The notes under the pieces: generated by a model
What the model was told of the DNA's origin: nothing
What the model saw: only the letters and a program-made list of their open reading frames with translations
Database searches by the model: none
Assembly: GCF_016629665.1 (NCBI RefSeq)
Contig: NZ_JAEPRQ010000008.1
Span: 62,001-126,000, forward strand
Reading direction: 5' to 3'
Source of the DNA: Paracoccus caeni
GTDB taxonomy: Bacteria; Pseudomonadota; Alphaproteobacteria; Rhodobacterales; Rhodobacteraceae
Length of the DNA stretch: 64,000 nt
Translations under genes and position numbers: made by a program
Shown here: positions 1 through 8,310 of the stretch, piece after piece
Position numbering within the stretch: the first letter of the stretch is position 1
Layout: each line of letters starts with the position of its first letter

Positions 1-2890
1 CGTATCGGGCCAGATGGTCGTAATCGCCTGCATAGCTGGTCTTTTCGGGCGCGCGCATCGAGGTGAAGCCGGTTCCCCCGGTCAGATAGGACGCGATCAG
101 CCGCACAAACCCGTCCCAGTTCTCACCCTCCATCTGGAAGGAGAACTCGCGCGCCTGTGTTTTTCCCTCGCCGCCAAGCTGGATATAGCGGATGCCCGCA
201 ATATCGACCGGCCCAAGATCAGCGAAGCCGCCTTTCCGCGCCATCGCGGCCTCCAGCACCAGTTGCTTGTCGAAATGGCGGATCTGGGCGTCGGTGGGCG
301 GTATGCCGGATTTATAGTCGTAGATCACCGCCTGACCGTCATTCAGCAGATCGATCCGGTCGGGCTTGGCGGTCAGGGTGAAATCCATCCCGGCCACCGC
401 CACCCGTCCGCGATTTTCGACCACGACCGGCTGACCTTCCGCCTGTCGCAGCAGTTCATCGGCCACGATCTGATCGGCGATCTTCTCCATCCGGGCCTGC
501 CAGAAGGCGCTGGCGGCGGGCCATGGCACCTCATCCTGCAACACCTCGGCGGCGATGCGCAGAAACTCGGCCTTGAGCCTGTCGGGCGGCATATCCGGGC
601 CGGGCTTGGTCGCCAGCAGCTTTTCGACGATCTTGTGCAGCGTCTGGCCGCGCAGGGCGGGGTCAGGCTCGGGGCGGATCGCGGGCAGCGGGCGCAGGCC
701 AAGGACGCGCTTGGCATAGACCGCATAGGGATCGCGGATCAGCAGCGACACATCGGTCACTGGCAATTCGCGGAAGGGCGGCGCAGGCGGGATCGGCGAG
801 GGGCGCAAGGCAGCAGGAATTTTGTCCTGCGGATGCGCCAAAGCCGCAGCCATCCCCAGCCAGACCTTGCCGCGTTCGCGCATCGCGGCCAAAGCCTCGG
901 GGCCGTGACGGTCGGGCAGGCCGGTCATCAGGTTCATCAGCCGGTTCAGCCAGCGCGAGGGGATCGTCTCGGCCTCGGCATCGCGGCGGGCGCGGGTCAG
1001 GATCACCCGGTCCTGCGCGATCGCCTGTTGAAAGTCATGCGCCGACAGGCCGATCTGCCGTTCAGGCACGGTCAGCCCGGCATCCAGCCGCATCTGCCGC
1101 GACAGCCACGGATCGGGATCGACCGCCTTCGGCCAGCCGCCTTCGTTCAGCCCCGACAGGATCACCGTGCCATGCCCGACGATCCGCGCCTCGCGCGGGC
1201 CGCGGATATGCAAAAGCAGATGCGCCTCGCCTTCGATCCGCACGGTCTGGGCCTGCAATTCGTCGTTCAGAAGCGCCGCGAAATCGCCGGGGCGCATGTC
1301 GGGGCCTTGGGCGGCGTGGTCCGCCAGATGGTCCATGACGGCGCGGGCCTTCTTGCCCTCGCGGTTTTGCCACAGCGCCGATGCCTCGGGATCGCCGCCC
1401 GGCCCGGCGGCCAGATCCTCGGCCAGATGGCGCAGGTCGGACAGCCGGTCGGGCAGGGGCCGGGATGCCGTGTCACGCTCCAGCGCCTTGATCCGATCCA
1501 GGACAGCGGCCAGCCACTCCGCCCAAAGCTTGCGTTGCGCATCGCCCTTTGTGCCCCAGTCCCGCAGCGTGTCGCCATCGGGGAAAGCCGGACCTTTCGC
1601 CCGCAGCTCCAGCTCCAGATTGCGTGACAGAAGCCGGGCGTCGTTCGACCCGATCACGGCAGATCCGGTCATCGCCACCGGATGCTTCAGCAGGATCAGC
1701 AGCCGGTCGATACTCAACGTCTCGCCAAAAAGGCCCGCAAGCTGGCGCAGGAACAAGCCTTGCGCGGTCAGCGACAACGGCTCGCCCGCGCCTTCATCCG
1801 GCCGCAGGTGCCATCGGTCCAGCGCGGCATTGACCCGGCGGATCAGGTTGCCGTCGGCGGCGATCAGGGTGCAGGGCTCGGACCGTTCGGCGGCGTCACG
1901 CATGATCAGCGCGATCACCTCGGCCTCCTGACCCGGTTGATCCGCCTCGATCAGCGTCAGATGTTCGGTGGGCGCGATCAGATCGGGCAGCGACGGCCCC
2001 TCGGCGATCCACTGATCGGTCACCGGGGCAGGGCGCAGGGCCAGCGACATCAAGCGGTTGCGATCGGGGGCATAAGGCGCGGCATCGGTCCAATGCGCCG
2101 GATAGCCCGCGGCGCGGATCAAGGGCGCGAACCGTGCCTGCGGATGGTCGTCCGACCGCTCGCCCAGGCTGTCCCACACCGCCTGCGGCTGATCGAAGTC
2201 AAAGCCCGGCAGCACCACCGCGCCTTCCGGCAGCATCGACACCGCCTGCATGAAAAGCCGCGTTCCGCCATGCGATCCGGTCGAGCCCGCGACGATCACC
2301 GGCCCGTCGGGCAGGTTCTCGCCCCGCGACCAGTCGTCCAGAAACATCTGCGCCGCCGCCCGCTGCCGCGCCGCCCGGTCCACCATCGGCGCATCCAGAT
2401 GAAACTCTGCCGCGATCCGCAGGAAGGTCAGCGCGTTCTGCCAGTGGCGGGCATGATCGCCGGTATCAATCGCCTCCAGCGCGGCAAGATCGCGGCCCTC
2501 GTTCTGCATCTCGGCCATCAGCGTCGCCAGCGACCGTGCCAGCATCGCCACCGAATGCCCCGCCGCAAGATCGGGCCGTGTCTCCAGCAGATGCGAGACC
2601 AGCCGTGCCAGTTGCAGCCGCCGCGCAAGGGGCGAGGCAAGCTGGATATGCCGCAGCGACGGGTGGTCCAGATTGGTGACCGGACGCAGGCGCGGCAGCA
2701 ACAGCGGGCCACGTTCGTCAAAGGCCGCGCGCAGTTCCGCCAGCGTGCGCGAGGCGTTGGCGTAGATGGTGACGCGGGCGATGGCCTCGGGCGGGCGGCC
2801 CTGCATCCGGTCCAGAAAGCCGCGCACGAATTCCCGGGCGAAATCGACGCCGGGGGGCAGTCCGTAAAGGCCGTGAAAGGGCTCAGCCAT
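1..2890 (-). CDS. addB: AddB subunit of the AddAB helicase-nuclease (3' end outside window)
   Basis: The gene runs leftward and leaves the window, so about 963 codons are seen and only a short C-terminal tail is missing. AddB pairs with AddA to resect double-strand breaks and load RecA. The N-terminus reads MAEPFHGLYGLPPGVDF. A nucleotide-binding-like stretch VIVAGSTGSHGG lies in the first third, where AddB proteins carry their P-loop or its remnant. A RecB-type nuclease domain lies near the end, with the catalytic segment YDYKSG at about 308-324. The start ATG at 2888-2890 overlaps the stop of the upstream nucleotidyltransferase gene, so the genes are probably cotranscribed. The opposite strand is also open over long stretches, but those frames are low-complexity shadows. 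Family assignment rests on length, N-terminus and nuclease motif. Confidence 0.9.
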   Translation of the reverse strand, partial: MAEPFHGLYGLPPGVDFAREFVRGFLDRMQGRPPEAIARVTIYANASRTLAELRAAFDERGPLLLPRLRPVTNLDHPSLRHIQLASPLARRLQLARLVSHLLETRPDLAAGHSVAMLARSLATLMAEMQNEGRDLAALEAIDTGDHARHWQNALTFLRIAAEFHLDAPMVDRAARQRAAAQMFLDDWSRGENLPDGPVIVAGSTGSHGGTRLFMQAVSMLPEGAVVLPGFDFDQPQAVWDSLGERSDDHPQARFAPLIRAAGYPAHWTDAAPYAPDRNRLMSLALRPAPVTDQWIAEGPSLPDLIAPTEHLTLIEADQPGQEAEVIALIMRDAAERSEPCTLIAADGNLIRRVNAALDRWHLRPDEGAGEPLSLTAQGLFLRQLAGLFGETLSIDRLLILLKHPVAMTGSAVIGSNDARLLSRNLELELRAKGPAFPDGDTLRDWGTKGDAQRKLWAEWLAAVLDRIKALERDTASRPLPDRLSDLRHLAEDLAAGPGGDPEASALWQNREGKKARAVMDHLADHAAQGPDMRPGDFAALLNDELQAQTVRIEGEAHLLLHIRGPREARIVGHGTVILSGLNEGGWPKAVDPDPWLSRQMRLDAGLTVPERQIGLSAHDFQQAIAQDRVILTRARRDAEAETIPSRWLNRLMNLMTGLPDRHGPEALAAMRERGKVWLGMAAALAHPQDKIPAALRPSPIPPAPPFRELPVTDVSLLIRDPYAVYAKRVLGLRPLPAIRPEPDPALRGQTLHKIVEKLLATKPGPDMPPDRLKAEFLRIAAEVLQDEVPWPAASAFWQARMEKIADQIVADELLRQAEGQPVVVENRGRVAVAGMDFTLTAKPDRIDLLNDGQAVIYDYKSGIPPTDAQIRHFDKQLVLEAAMARKGGFADLGPVDIAGIRYIQLGGEGKTQAREFSFQMEGENWDGFVRLIASYLTGGTGFTSMRAPEKTSYAGDYDHLARY

Positions 2891-3557
2891 TCAGCATCGC
2901 CTCGGCCAAGGGGATCGCCTCGGGCGAGCCGACATCGCACCAGCAGCCGTCATGGATCATCGCATGGGCGCGACCCTCGGCGATCAGCAGATCCCACAGC
3001 TTGTTCAGCGAAAACACCCGGTCGGGAATATCGGCCAGCCGGTTGGGGCGGATGATCTGCGCGCCCGCATAGACGAAATCGCCCTTGCGGCTGATCCGGC
3101 CATCGGCGTCCACGCTGAAATCGCCGCCCCCCTTGCGGGCCGTCGCCCGGTCCAGCGGCACCAGCGCCAGCAGCGCATCCATGCTATCATCCCACGCCTG
3201 AAGCAGCGCCGTCAGCGGGTTGGGTCCGGTAAAGACCACATCCGGGTTCAGCGTCATCACCGGCCCATCGCCCAGCAGGGGCTGCGCCTTTTTCAGCCCG
3301 CCGCCGGTATCAAGGATCTCGCCGGCCTCGTTGCTGATGGCCACGTCCTGTCCGGCAAGATGCTGGATGATCTGCGCGCCAAGATAATGCGTATTGACCA
3401 CGATGGGCGCCGCACCGGCATCGCGGCCAAGGCTCAGCGCGCGGTCCAGCAGGGTCGTGCCTGCGACCTCGATCAGCGGCTTCGGGCGCAGGTCGGTCAG
3501 CGGGCGCATTCTGGTGCCAAGCCCGGCGGCGAAGATCATCAGCGGCAAGTGGCGCAT
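2883..3557 (-). CDS. murU: Sugar-1-phosphate nucleotidyltransferase, MurU-like
   Basis: This 224-residue protein has the nucleotidyltransferase signature FAAGLGTRMRPLTDLRPKP at residues 9-27, a metal-binding NPDVV segment near residue 104, and the compact size of MurU. MurU makes UDP-MurNAc from MurNAc-1-phosphate during cell-wall recycling, which bypasses de novo synthesis and lowers fosfomycin sensitivity in Pseudomonas. The gene overlaps the 3' end of the TsaE-AmgK fusion by 19 bases and its own 3' end overlaps addB. An adjacent sugar kinase of the AmgK type is what favours MurU over a generic mannose-1-phosphate guanylyltransferase. The sequence alone does not settle the sugar. Confidence 0.75.
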   Translation of the reverse strand: MRHLPLMIFAAGLGTRMRPLTDLRPKPLIEVAGTTLLDRALSLGRDAGAAPIVVNTHYLGAQIIQHLAGQDVAISNEAGEILDTGGGLKKAQPLLGDGPVMTLNPDVVFTGPNPLTALLQAWDDSMDALLALVPLDRATARKGGGDFSVDADGRISRKGDFVYAGAQIIRPNRLADIPDRVFSLNKLWDLLIAEGRAHAMIHDGCWCDVGSPEAIPLAEAMLNG

Positions 3558-4948
3558 TGGCTGCGGATCCTTTCGATGATGGCGGCATCAGGGGCGGGCA
3601 GGCTGTTCACCGCCTCGGCCAGCGCCGCCAGCCCCGGATGGGCAAGGTTGCGCTCTACATAGGCCCAGACGCGCGGCATGAAATCCAGATAGCGGGTCTT
3701 GCCGTCGCGCAGGCACAGCCGGGTAAAGATGCCGATGATCCGCAGGTTCCTTTGCGCGCCGAGCAGGGCATAGGCGGCGCGAAAGCGGGCCTCATCCATG
3801 CCGGTCGCGGACAGATAGCGGGCAATGCTGGCGGCCTCAATCTCGGGCGCGACATCGCGGCGGGCATCTTGCAGGGCGGATACAAGATCGTAGGCCGGGT
3901 GACAGGTCACGGCGTCCTGATAATCGATCAGGCCAAGGGCCGCATCGCCGCGCCAGATCAGGTTTTCGGCATGAAAATCGCGCAGGCTCAGCACCGGCGC
4001 GATATCGGCGGCCAGTTCGGCATGCAGGCGTTCGATCAGCGGGGCGATCTCTGCGCCGGTCGCCTTGCTGCCTGCCGCTTGGGGATACCATTCGGCGAAA
4101 AGCCCCACCTGTTCCGCAAGCGTCGGCCCGTCCAGCGGCTTGACGAAATCCGGGGCGGGATGGCGGTGCAGGTCCACAAGAAAATCGATGATCCGGGCAT
4201 AGATTTCCGGCGCGGCCTCGGGGCGGCGTTCTAGCACGCGGGCGACCAGATCATCGCCCAGATCCTCGACCAGCAGCAATCCCGCCGCCTGATCTTCGGC
4301 CAGCAAAGCGGGGGCGCCAAAGCCATGCCCCCGCAGCCAGTGCGTCATTGCCACAAAAGGCGGCGTGCTGCCGGAAGGGTCGTCCATCAGCACCGCCTGC
4401 CCGTCACCCTCCAGCCGGAAATACTGCCGGGCCGAGGCATCGCCCGCCAGCGGTAACACCCGGGCCTCGCCCCACCCGGCATCGATCACAAAGCGGGTGC
4501 GCGCGACCGCCCGATCCAGACCCAGCCAGCCGGTCAGGGTGATCCGGCGCAGGTCGGGATTTGCGTCTGCCTCGATCATCACGGTCAGGGCGCCATCCGG
4601 CAGCCGCTCCATCCGGTCGGGCCATTCGATCAGGCTGATGGCGCTGTCCAGCGCCTCATCCAGCCCAAGCTCATCCAGTTCGGACGGATCGGTCAGACGA
4701 TACAGGTCGGCATGCCAGATCTCGGTCCCCATCGGGTCGTCATAGGTCTGGACCAGCGTGAATGTCGGGCTGGGCACGTCCTCGGCCAGCGCCCCTTGCC
4801 GGGCGCGGATAAAGGCCCGGGCGAAATGGGTCTTGCCCGCGCCGACCGGCCCGTCCAGCAGGATCGCCTGACCGGGCCGGGAGATCGCGGCCAGCATCCG
4901 CGCAAGTGCGGCAGTGGTTTGTTCATCGGCAATCAGGCGCGTGGTCAT
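3539..4948 (-). CDS. tsaE-amgK: Fusion of TsaE (t6A tRNA ATPase) with an AmgK-like sugar kinase
   Basis: One 469-residue frame joins two proteins. Residues 1 to about 150 are TsaE, the ATPase of the tRNA threonylcarbamoyladenosine complex: Walker A GPVGAGKT at 33-40, PSPTFTLVQ at 59-67, HADLYR at 79-84 and LIEWP at 106-110. Residues from about 155 to 469 are an aminoglycoside-phosphotransferase-fold kinase: catalytic loop LRDFHAENL at 322-330 and metal motif DYQDA at 342-346. AmgK phosphorylates MurNAc/GlcNAc at C1, and the MurU-like gene follows directly with a 19-base overlap. All diagnostic residues of both halves are present, so neither half looks decayed. This fusion is, to my knowledge, recurrent in alphaproteobacteria. 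Confidence 0.88.
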   Translation of the reverse strand: MTTRLIADEQTTAALARMLAAISRPGQAILLDGPVGAGKTHFARAFIRARQGALAEDVPSPTFTLVQTYDDPMGTEIWHADLYRLTDPSELDELGLDEALDSAISLIEWPDRMERLPDGALTVMIEADANPDLRRITLTGWLGLDRAVARTRFVIDAGWGEARVLPLAGDASARQYFRLEGDGQAVLMDDPSGSTPPFVAMTHWLRGHGFGAPALLAEDQAAGLLLVEDLGDDLVARVLERRPEAAPEIYARIIDFLVDLHRHPAPDFVKPLDGPTLAEQVGLFAEWYPQAAGSKATGAEIAPLIERLHAELAADIAPVLSLRDFHAENLIWRGDAALGLIDYQDAVTCHPAYDLVSALQDARRDVAPEIEAASIARYLSATGMDEARFRAAYALLGAQRNLRIIGIFTRLCLRDGKTRYLDFMPRVWAYVERNLAHPGLAALAEAVNSLPAPDAAIIERIRSQCATCR

Positions 4949-5057
4949 GCTGCCGTTCTAGCCGCTGAAAATCGCGGTGGGAACAGCTTGCGAAACCGTG
5001 TGATGCGGAATGCGGCGGGGCGCGCTAGGCTGCGGGCAAGTCATCGAAGGAAATTCC

Positions 5058-5669
5058 ATGCTGCGCCTCATCGCCCCTGCCCTTGTCGCCTGCCTGCTGG
5101 CCGGTCCCGCATTGGCTACGCAGGAATACATCCTGCCGACGCTGTTCGATGTAACGAATGTGGCCAGCGACGATGTCTTGAACGTCCGGGCCGAGCCGGA
5201 TGGTTCCGCCGCGATCATCGGCACGCTGGCGCCCGATGCGAAAGGCGTCGAGGTGATCGAGGAAGCCGTTGGCTGGGGCCGGGTGAATACGGGCGAGGGC
5301 TCTGGCTGGGTGTCGATGCGTTATCTGAACTATCGCACCGACGTTTGGGAGCCTGGCGCGCTGCCCGCCGATTTCCGCTGTCTGGGCACCGAGCCGTTCT
5401 GGGATTTGAAGGTCGAGGGCGAGAATTTGGTTCTGAGCGATCCCGACCAGCCCGTCAGCCAACCCCTAGAGGCGGTGCTGGATACCGGCATCTTCCGCGA
5501 TCCGACGCGGGCGATCCTTGGCGGAACTCTGACAGTGTTGGCGACGCCGGAGATTTGCTCGGACGGAATGTCGGACCGGCTGTTCGGGCTACGGGCAACC
5601 GTGATCCATCGAGGGGAAGGCGAGGCATGGATGCTGAATGGCTGCTGTCTGATCGAGCCGGGGGACTAG
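5058..5669 (+). CDS. Secreted SH3-domain protein with C-terminal COG3650-like domain
   Basis: The ATG at 5058 is preceded by GAAGGA at a good distance and opens a signal peptide (MLRLIAPALVACLLAGPALA), so I prefer it to an in-frame ATG further upstream. The mature part has a bacterial SH3 domain (DDVLNVRAEPDGSAAIIGTL through GWGRV and GWVSMRYL), then a second domain starting FRCLGTEPFWDLKV that resembles the COG3650 family of predicted membrane or periplasmic proteins. Cysteines in the C-terminal domain (EICSD and NGCCLIEPGD) may form disulfides. The role is unknown, perhaps envelope binding. It converges on the HIT gene with a hairpin between them. Confidence 0.75.
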   Translation: MLRLIAPALVACLLAGPALATQEYILPTLFDVTNVASDDVLNVRAEPDGSAAIIGTLAPDAKGVEVIEEAVGWGRVNTGEGSGWVSMRYLNYRTDVWEPGALPADFRCLGTEPFWDLKVEGENLVLSDPDQPVSQPLEAVLDTGIFRDPTRAILGGTLTVLATPEICSDGMSDRLFGLRATVIHRGEGEAWMLNGCCLIEPGD

Positions 5670-5679
5670 CAGAACTTTA

Positions 5680-5715
5680 GACGTGCCGGGTCGGGGAAAC
5701 TGACCCGTCGGACGT
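5680..5715. terminator. Imperfect hairpin between convergent genes
   Basis: GACGTGCCGGGTC and GACCCGTCGGACGTC form an imperfect inverted repeat around a short GGGGAAACT-containing loop. It sits between two convergent stop codons, where a bidirectional terminator is expected. There is no strong T-tract. Confidence 0.5.
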
Positions 5716-5739
5716 CTTGTATGCGGATTTTCTGGTGAC

Positions 5740-6171
5740 CTAAGACAGCGTTTCGCCCAACTCGCTTGCAATCCGGGCCATCCGCTCGGGCGGCAATTGC
5801 GGCGGAGCAGAGAATTTCTCCGGTCCGTCCTTCAGATATTCCAGCGAAGTCACGTCATGGATGTGATGCATCGGCACGACATGGGCATGGGCGTGCGGCA
5901 CATGGATGCCGGTGTAGAACATCGAGACCCGCTCGACCCCGTAAATCCGCTTCATCCCTCGCGCGATCGCCTGCGCGCAACTGGTCACACGGGTCGCCAG
6001 AGCCTCGGGCAGATCCTCGAACCAGATGTGGTGATCCTTGGGGATGACCAGTGCGTGACCCTCGCGGATCGGATGCAGGTCGAGGAAGGCAAGGATCGCG
6101 TCATCCTCATAGACCTTGTGCGCGGGAAGTTCACCCGCGGCGATACGACAGAAGAGACAATCGGCTGGCAT
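5740..6171 (-). CDS. HIT-family nucleotide hydrolase/transferase
   Basis: The 143-residue protein carries the histidine triad HVPHAHAHVVP with H93, H95 and H97, and the family's N-terminal zinc-site-like segment CLFCRIAAGELPA. HIT proteins hydrolyse or transfer nucleotides from phosphoramidates and dinucleotides such as Ap4A; the physiological substrate here cannot be read from sequence. Length is normal. The gene lies 25 bases downstream of dapB on the same strand, so readthrough from dapB is possible. Confidence 0.88.
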   Translation of the reverse strand: MPADCLFCRIAAGELPAHKVYEDDAILAFLDLHPIREGHALVIPKDHHIWFEDLPEALATRVTSCAQAIARGMKRIYGVERVSMFYTGIHVPHAHAHVVPMHHIHDVTSLEYLKDGPEKFSAPPQLPPERMARIASELGETLS

Positions 6172-6196
6172 CGCATCCCCCTTGCGCTTGCCCGGA

Positions 6197-7033
6197 TCAG
6201 TTCAGGCCTAGCACGTCGTCCATATCATATTCACCCGGACCTTTGTCCTGACCCCAGATTGCCGCGCGGATCGCGCCGCGCGCGAAGATCGCCCGGTCGG
6301 TCGCCAGATGGCGCAGCACCACGCGCTCACCCGCACCGGCGAAGATCACGTCATGTTCGCCCACCACATCACCGCCGCGAATGGCGGCAAAGCCGATGCT
6401 GCCCGCCTCGCGTGCGCCGGTGATCCCCTCGCGGCCAGGCACACGCAGATCGGCCAGCGCCTTGCCGCGACCTTCGGCTGCGGCCTCGCCCAACATCAGT
6501 GCCGTGCCGGAGGGTGCATCGACCTTGTGGCGGTGATGCGCCTCGACGATTTCGATGTCCCAGTCTTCGCCCAAGGCGGCGGCGACCTTGCGGGTCAGGC
6601 CGACCAGCAGGTTGACGCCAAGGCTCATATTCCCGGCGCGAATGATCGGCGCATGGCGGGCGGCGGCGTTCAGATAGTCAAGCTGCGCCTGATCCAGCCC
6701 GGTCGTGCCGATCACATGCACTGCCCGCGCCTGCGCCGTCAGTTCGGCATAGGCGACCGTCGCATTCGGGGTGGTGAAGTCGATCACCGCCTGCGCTTTC
6801 GCAATGACCGATACGGCATCATCGCTGACGATGACCCCGACCGGCGCGCCGCCCATCGCCTCGCCCACGTCGCGTCCGACCCAGTCGTGACCCTCGCGGA
6901 CCAGCGCGCCGACCAGCCGCGTTTCGGGGTTTTCCAGCACCAGACGGACCAGCATCTGACCCATGCGACCCGAAACGCCGGTCACCACGATGCCGGGAAC
7001 TTCGGTCGTCGCGGTCATTTCAAAGTCGCTCAT
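6197..7033 (-). CDS. dapB: 4-hydroxy-tetrahydrodipicolinate reductase
   Basis: DapB carries out the NAD(P)H-dependent reduction in the lysine/diaminopimelate pathway, feeding peptidoglycan and lysine synthesis. The 278 residues show the nucleotide-binding GVSGRMGQ near residue 19, the substrate-binding [16 protein letters not shown] in the C-terminal half and the closing [13 protein letters not shown] typical of the family. The start is at 7033; a second in-frame ATG at 7018 would also leave a complete Rossmann fold. It is divergent from rbfA with about 70 bases between them. Confidence 0.95.
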   Translation of the reverse strand: MSDFEMTATTEVPGIVVTGVSGRMGQMLVRLVLENPETRLVGALVREGHDWVGRDVGEAMGGAPVGVIVSDDAVSVIAKAQAVIDFTTPNATVAYAELTAQARAVHVIGTTGLDQAQLDYLNAAARHAPIIRAGNMSLGVNLLVGLTRKVAAALGEDWDIEIVEAHHRHKVDAPSGTALMLGEAAAEGRGKALADLRVPGREGITGAREAGSIGFAAIRGGDVVGEHDVIFAGAGERVVLRHLATDRAIFARGAIRAAIWGQDKGPGEYDMDDVLGLN

Positions 7034-7103
7034 CGGACACCCCCTGTGCTAGAAACCTCTTATCCCGTTGCGGCGCGGCCCGCGACCCCCTACATCGGAC
7101 GCC

Positions 7104-7517
7104 ATGGCACAGAACCGCTTTTCTCATGGACAAGGCCCCTCGCAGCGACAGCTTCGCGTGGGCGAGCTGATCCGCCGGACGCTTTCCGACGTGCTTTTGC
7201 GCGCCGATGTGCATGACCCGGACCTGAACCGCCACTCGATCACCGTCGGAGAGGTGCGAACCTCGCCCGATCTGAAGGTGGCGACGGCCTATGTGCTGCC
7301 ACTTGGCGGACATGATGCGGAAGAGGCATTGGTCGCCCTTCGCCGCAATTCCGCCGAGTTGCGGCATCTGGTGTCGAAATCGCTGACGCTGAAATATGCG
7401 CCACAATTGCGGTTCCAGTTGGACGAGACCTTCGACCGTCTGGACGACACCCGCCGCCTGTTCGCGGATGAGCGTGTGCGCCGCGATGTCGAGGCAGCGG
7501 ACGACGATGAGGATTAA
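7104..7517 (+). CDS. rbfA: Ribosome-binding factor A
   Basis: RbfA helps mature the 5' end of 16S rRNA and the 30S subunit. The ATG at 7104 gives [20 protein letters not shown], matching alphaproteobacterial RbfA starts; the frame is open upstream but without family similarity. The [14 protein letters not shown] helix, the [20 protein letters not shown] strands and the acidic tail EAADDDED are characteristic. The stop lies inside the next gene's start region (11-base overlap), so a glycosidase-like secreted protein is translationally coupled to a ribosome factor. Confidence 0.93.
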   Translation: MAQNRFSHGQGPSQRQLRVGELIRRTLSDVLLRADVHDPDLNRHSITVGEVRTSPDLKVATAYVLPLGGHDAEEALVALRRNSAELRHLVSKSLTLKYAPQLRFQLDETFDRLDDTRRLFADERVRRDVEAADDDED

Positions 7518-8265
7518 GGTGCAACGCCGTATTGGCGTGGCCTTTGGCATGCTCTTGGCGATGGCGATCCCTGCCGCTGCGGATGGTTGCGGACGGATGA
7601 GCCATGACGGCCAGAACTATGTGATCTGCGAAGTCGCCGCCGCCCAGGAGCCCGCGTTGCGGCTGTGGCAGGATGACGAGCAGGGTCAGCCGCTGCGCAA
7701 CTTCAACAATGTGCGGCGGTTGCTGGGGCAGGGCGAAAGCCTTGGCTTTGCGATGAATGCAGGGATGTATCACCGCGACTACAAGCCAGTCGGGCTGCTG
7801 GTGATCGATGGCGAGGAAAAGCATCCGATCGTCACCGGCGGAAGCAACGACAATTTCGGGATGCTGCCGAACGGGGTGTTCTGCACCGGCGGCGAGAAAC
7901 CTTTTCAGGTGATCGAAAGCCGCGCCTTTGCCGATGCCCGCCCGGAATGCCGCCTTGCCACGCAATCCGGCCCGATGCTGGTGATCGAGGGCGAACTGCA
8001 TCCGCGTTTTCTGGTCGATTCCGACAGCCGCTATATCCGCAACGGTGTGGGCGTGTCGCCTGACGGACAGACGGCATGGTTCGCGATCTCTGACCGTCCG
8101 GTAACGTTTCACGAATTCGGGCGTCTGTTCCGCGATGGCTTGGGCGTGCGCGAAGCCTTGTATTTCGACGGCTCGATTTCGCGGCTCTATGCGCCTTCGG
8201 TCAACCGTGCGGATTTCGGCCGCAGTCTGGGACCGATGATCGGGCTGGTCGAGCAGGCGGGATAA
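7507..8265 (+). CDS. Secreted phosphodiester glycosidase (NAGPA/COG3698-like)
   Basis: Starting at ATG 7507 gives a signal peptide ([20 protein letters not shown]) and a mature domain of the phosphodiester glycosidase family: [31 protein letters not shown] core, TQSGPMLV and [13 protein letters not shown] at 7519 is an alternative start. Homologues uncover GlcNAc residues from phosphodiesters in eukaryotes; bacterial versions act in the periplasm on uncertain substrates, possibly envelope polysaccharides. The start overlaps the rbfA stop by 11 bases. A hairpin follows the stop codon. Confidence 0.8.
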   Translation: MRIKVQRRIGVAFGMLLAMAIPAAADGCGRMSHDGQNYVICEVAAAQEPALRLWQDDEQGQPLRNFNNVRRLLGQGESLGFAMNAGMYHRDYKPVGLLVIDGEEKHPIVTGGSNDNFGMLPNGVFCTGGEKPFQVIESRAFADARPECRLATQSGPMLVIEGELHPRFLVDSDSRYIRNGVGVSPDGQTAWFAISDRPVTFHEFGRLFRDGLGVREALYFDGSISRLYAPSVNRADFGRSLGPMIGLVEQAG

Positions 8266-8276
8266 CCGCCGCGGAT

Positions 8277-8302
8277 GGCGAAGCGCCCGAAGGCGCCTCG
8301 CC
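8277..8302. terminator. Hairpin terminator between convergent genes
   Basis: GGCGAAGCGCC and GGCGCCTCGCC pair around CGAA, with one internal A/T-C irregularity. It lies between the glycosidase stop and the BCCT transporter stop, so it could end transcription in both directions. Confidence 0.65.
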
Positions 8303-8310
8303 GGTCTTGA

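Noticed and set aside
14..3055. Long open frames on the + strand opposite addB
   Set aside because: They are rich in Arg, Gly, Gln and His with no domain, and are explained by GC-rich codon bias of addB on the other strand.
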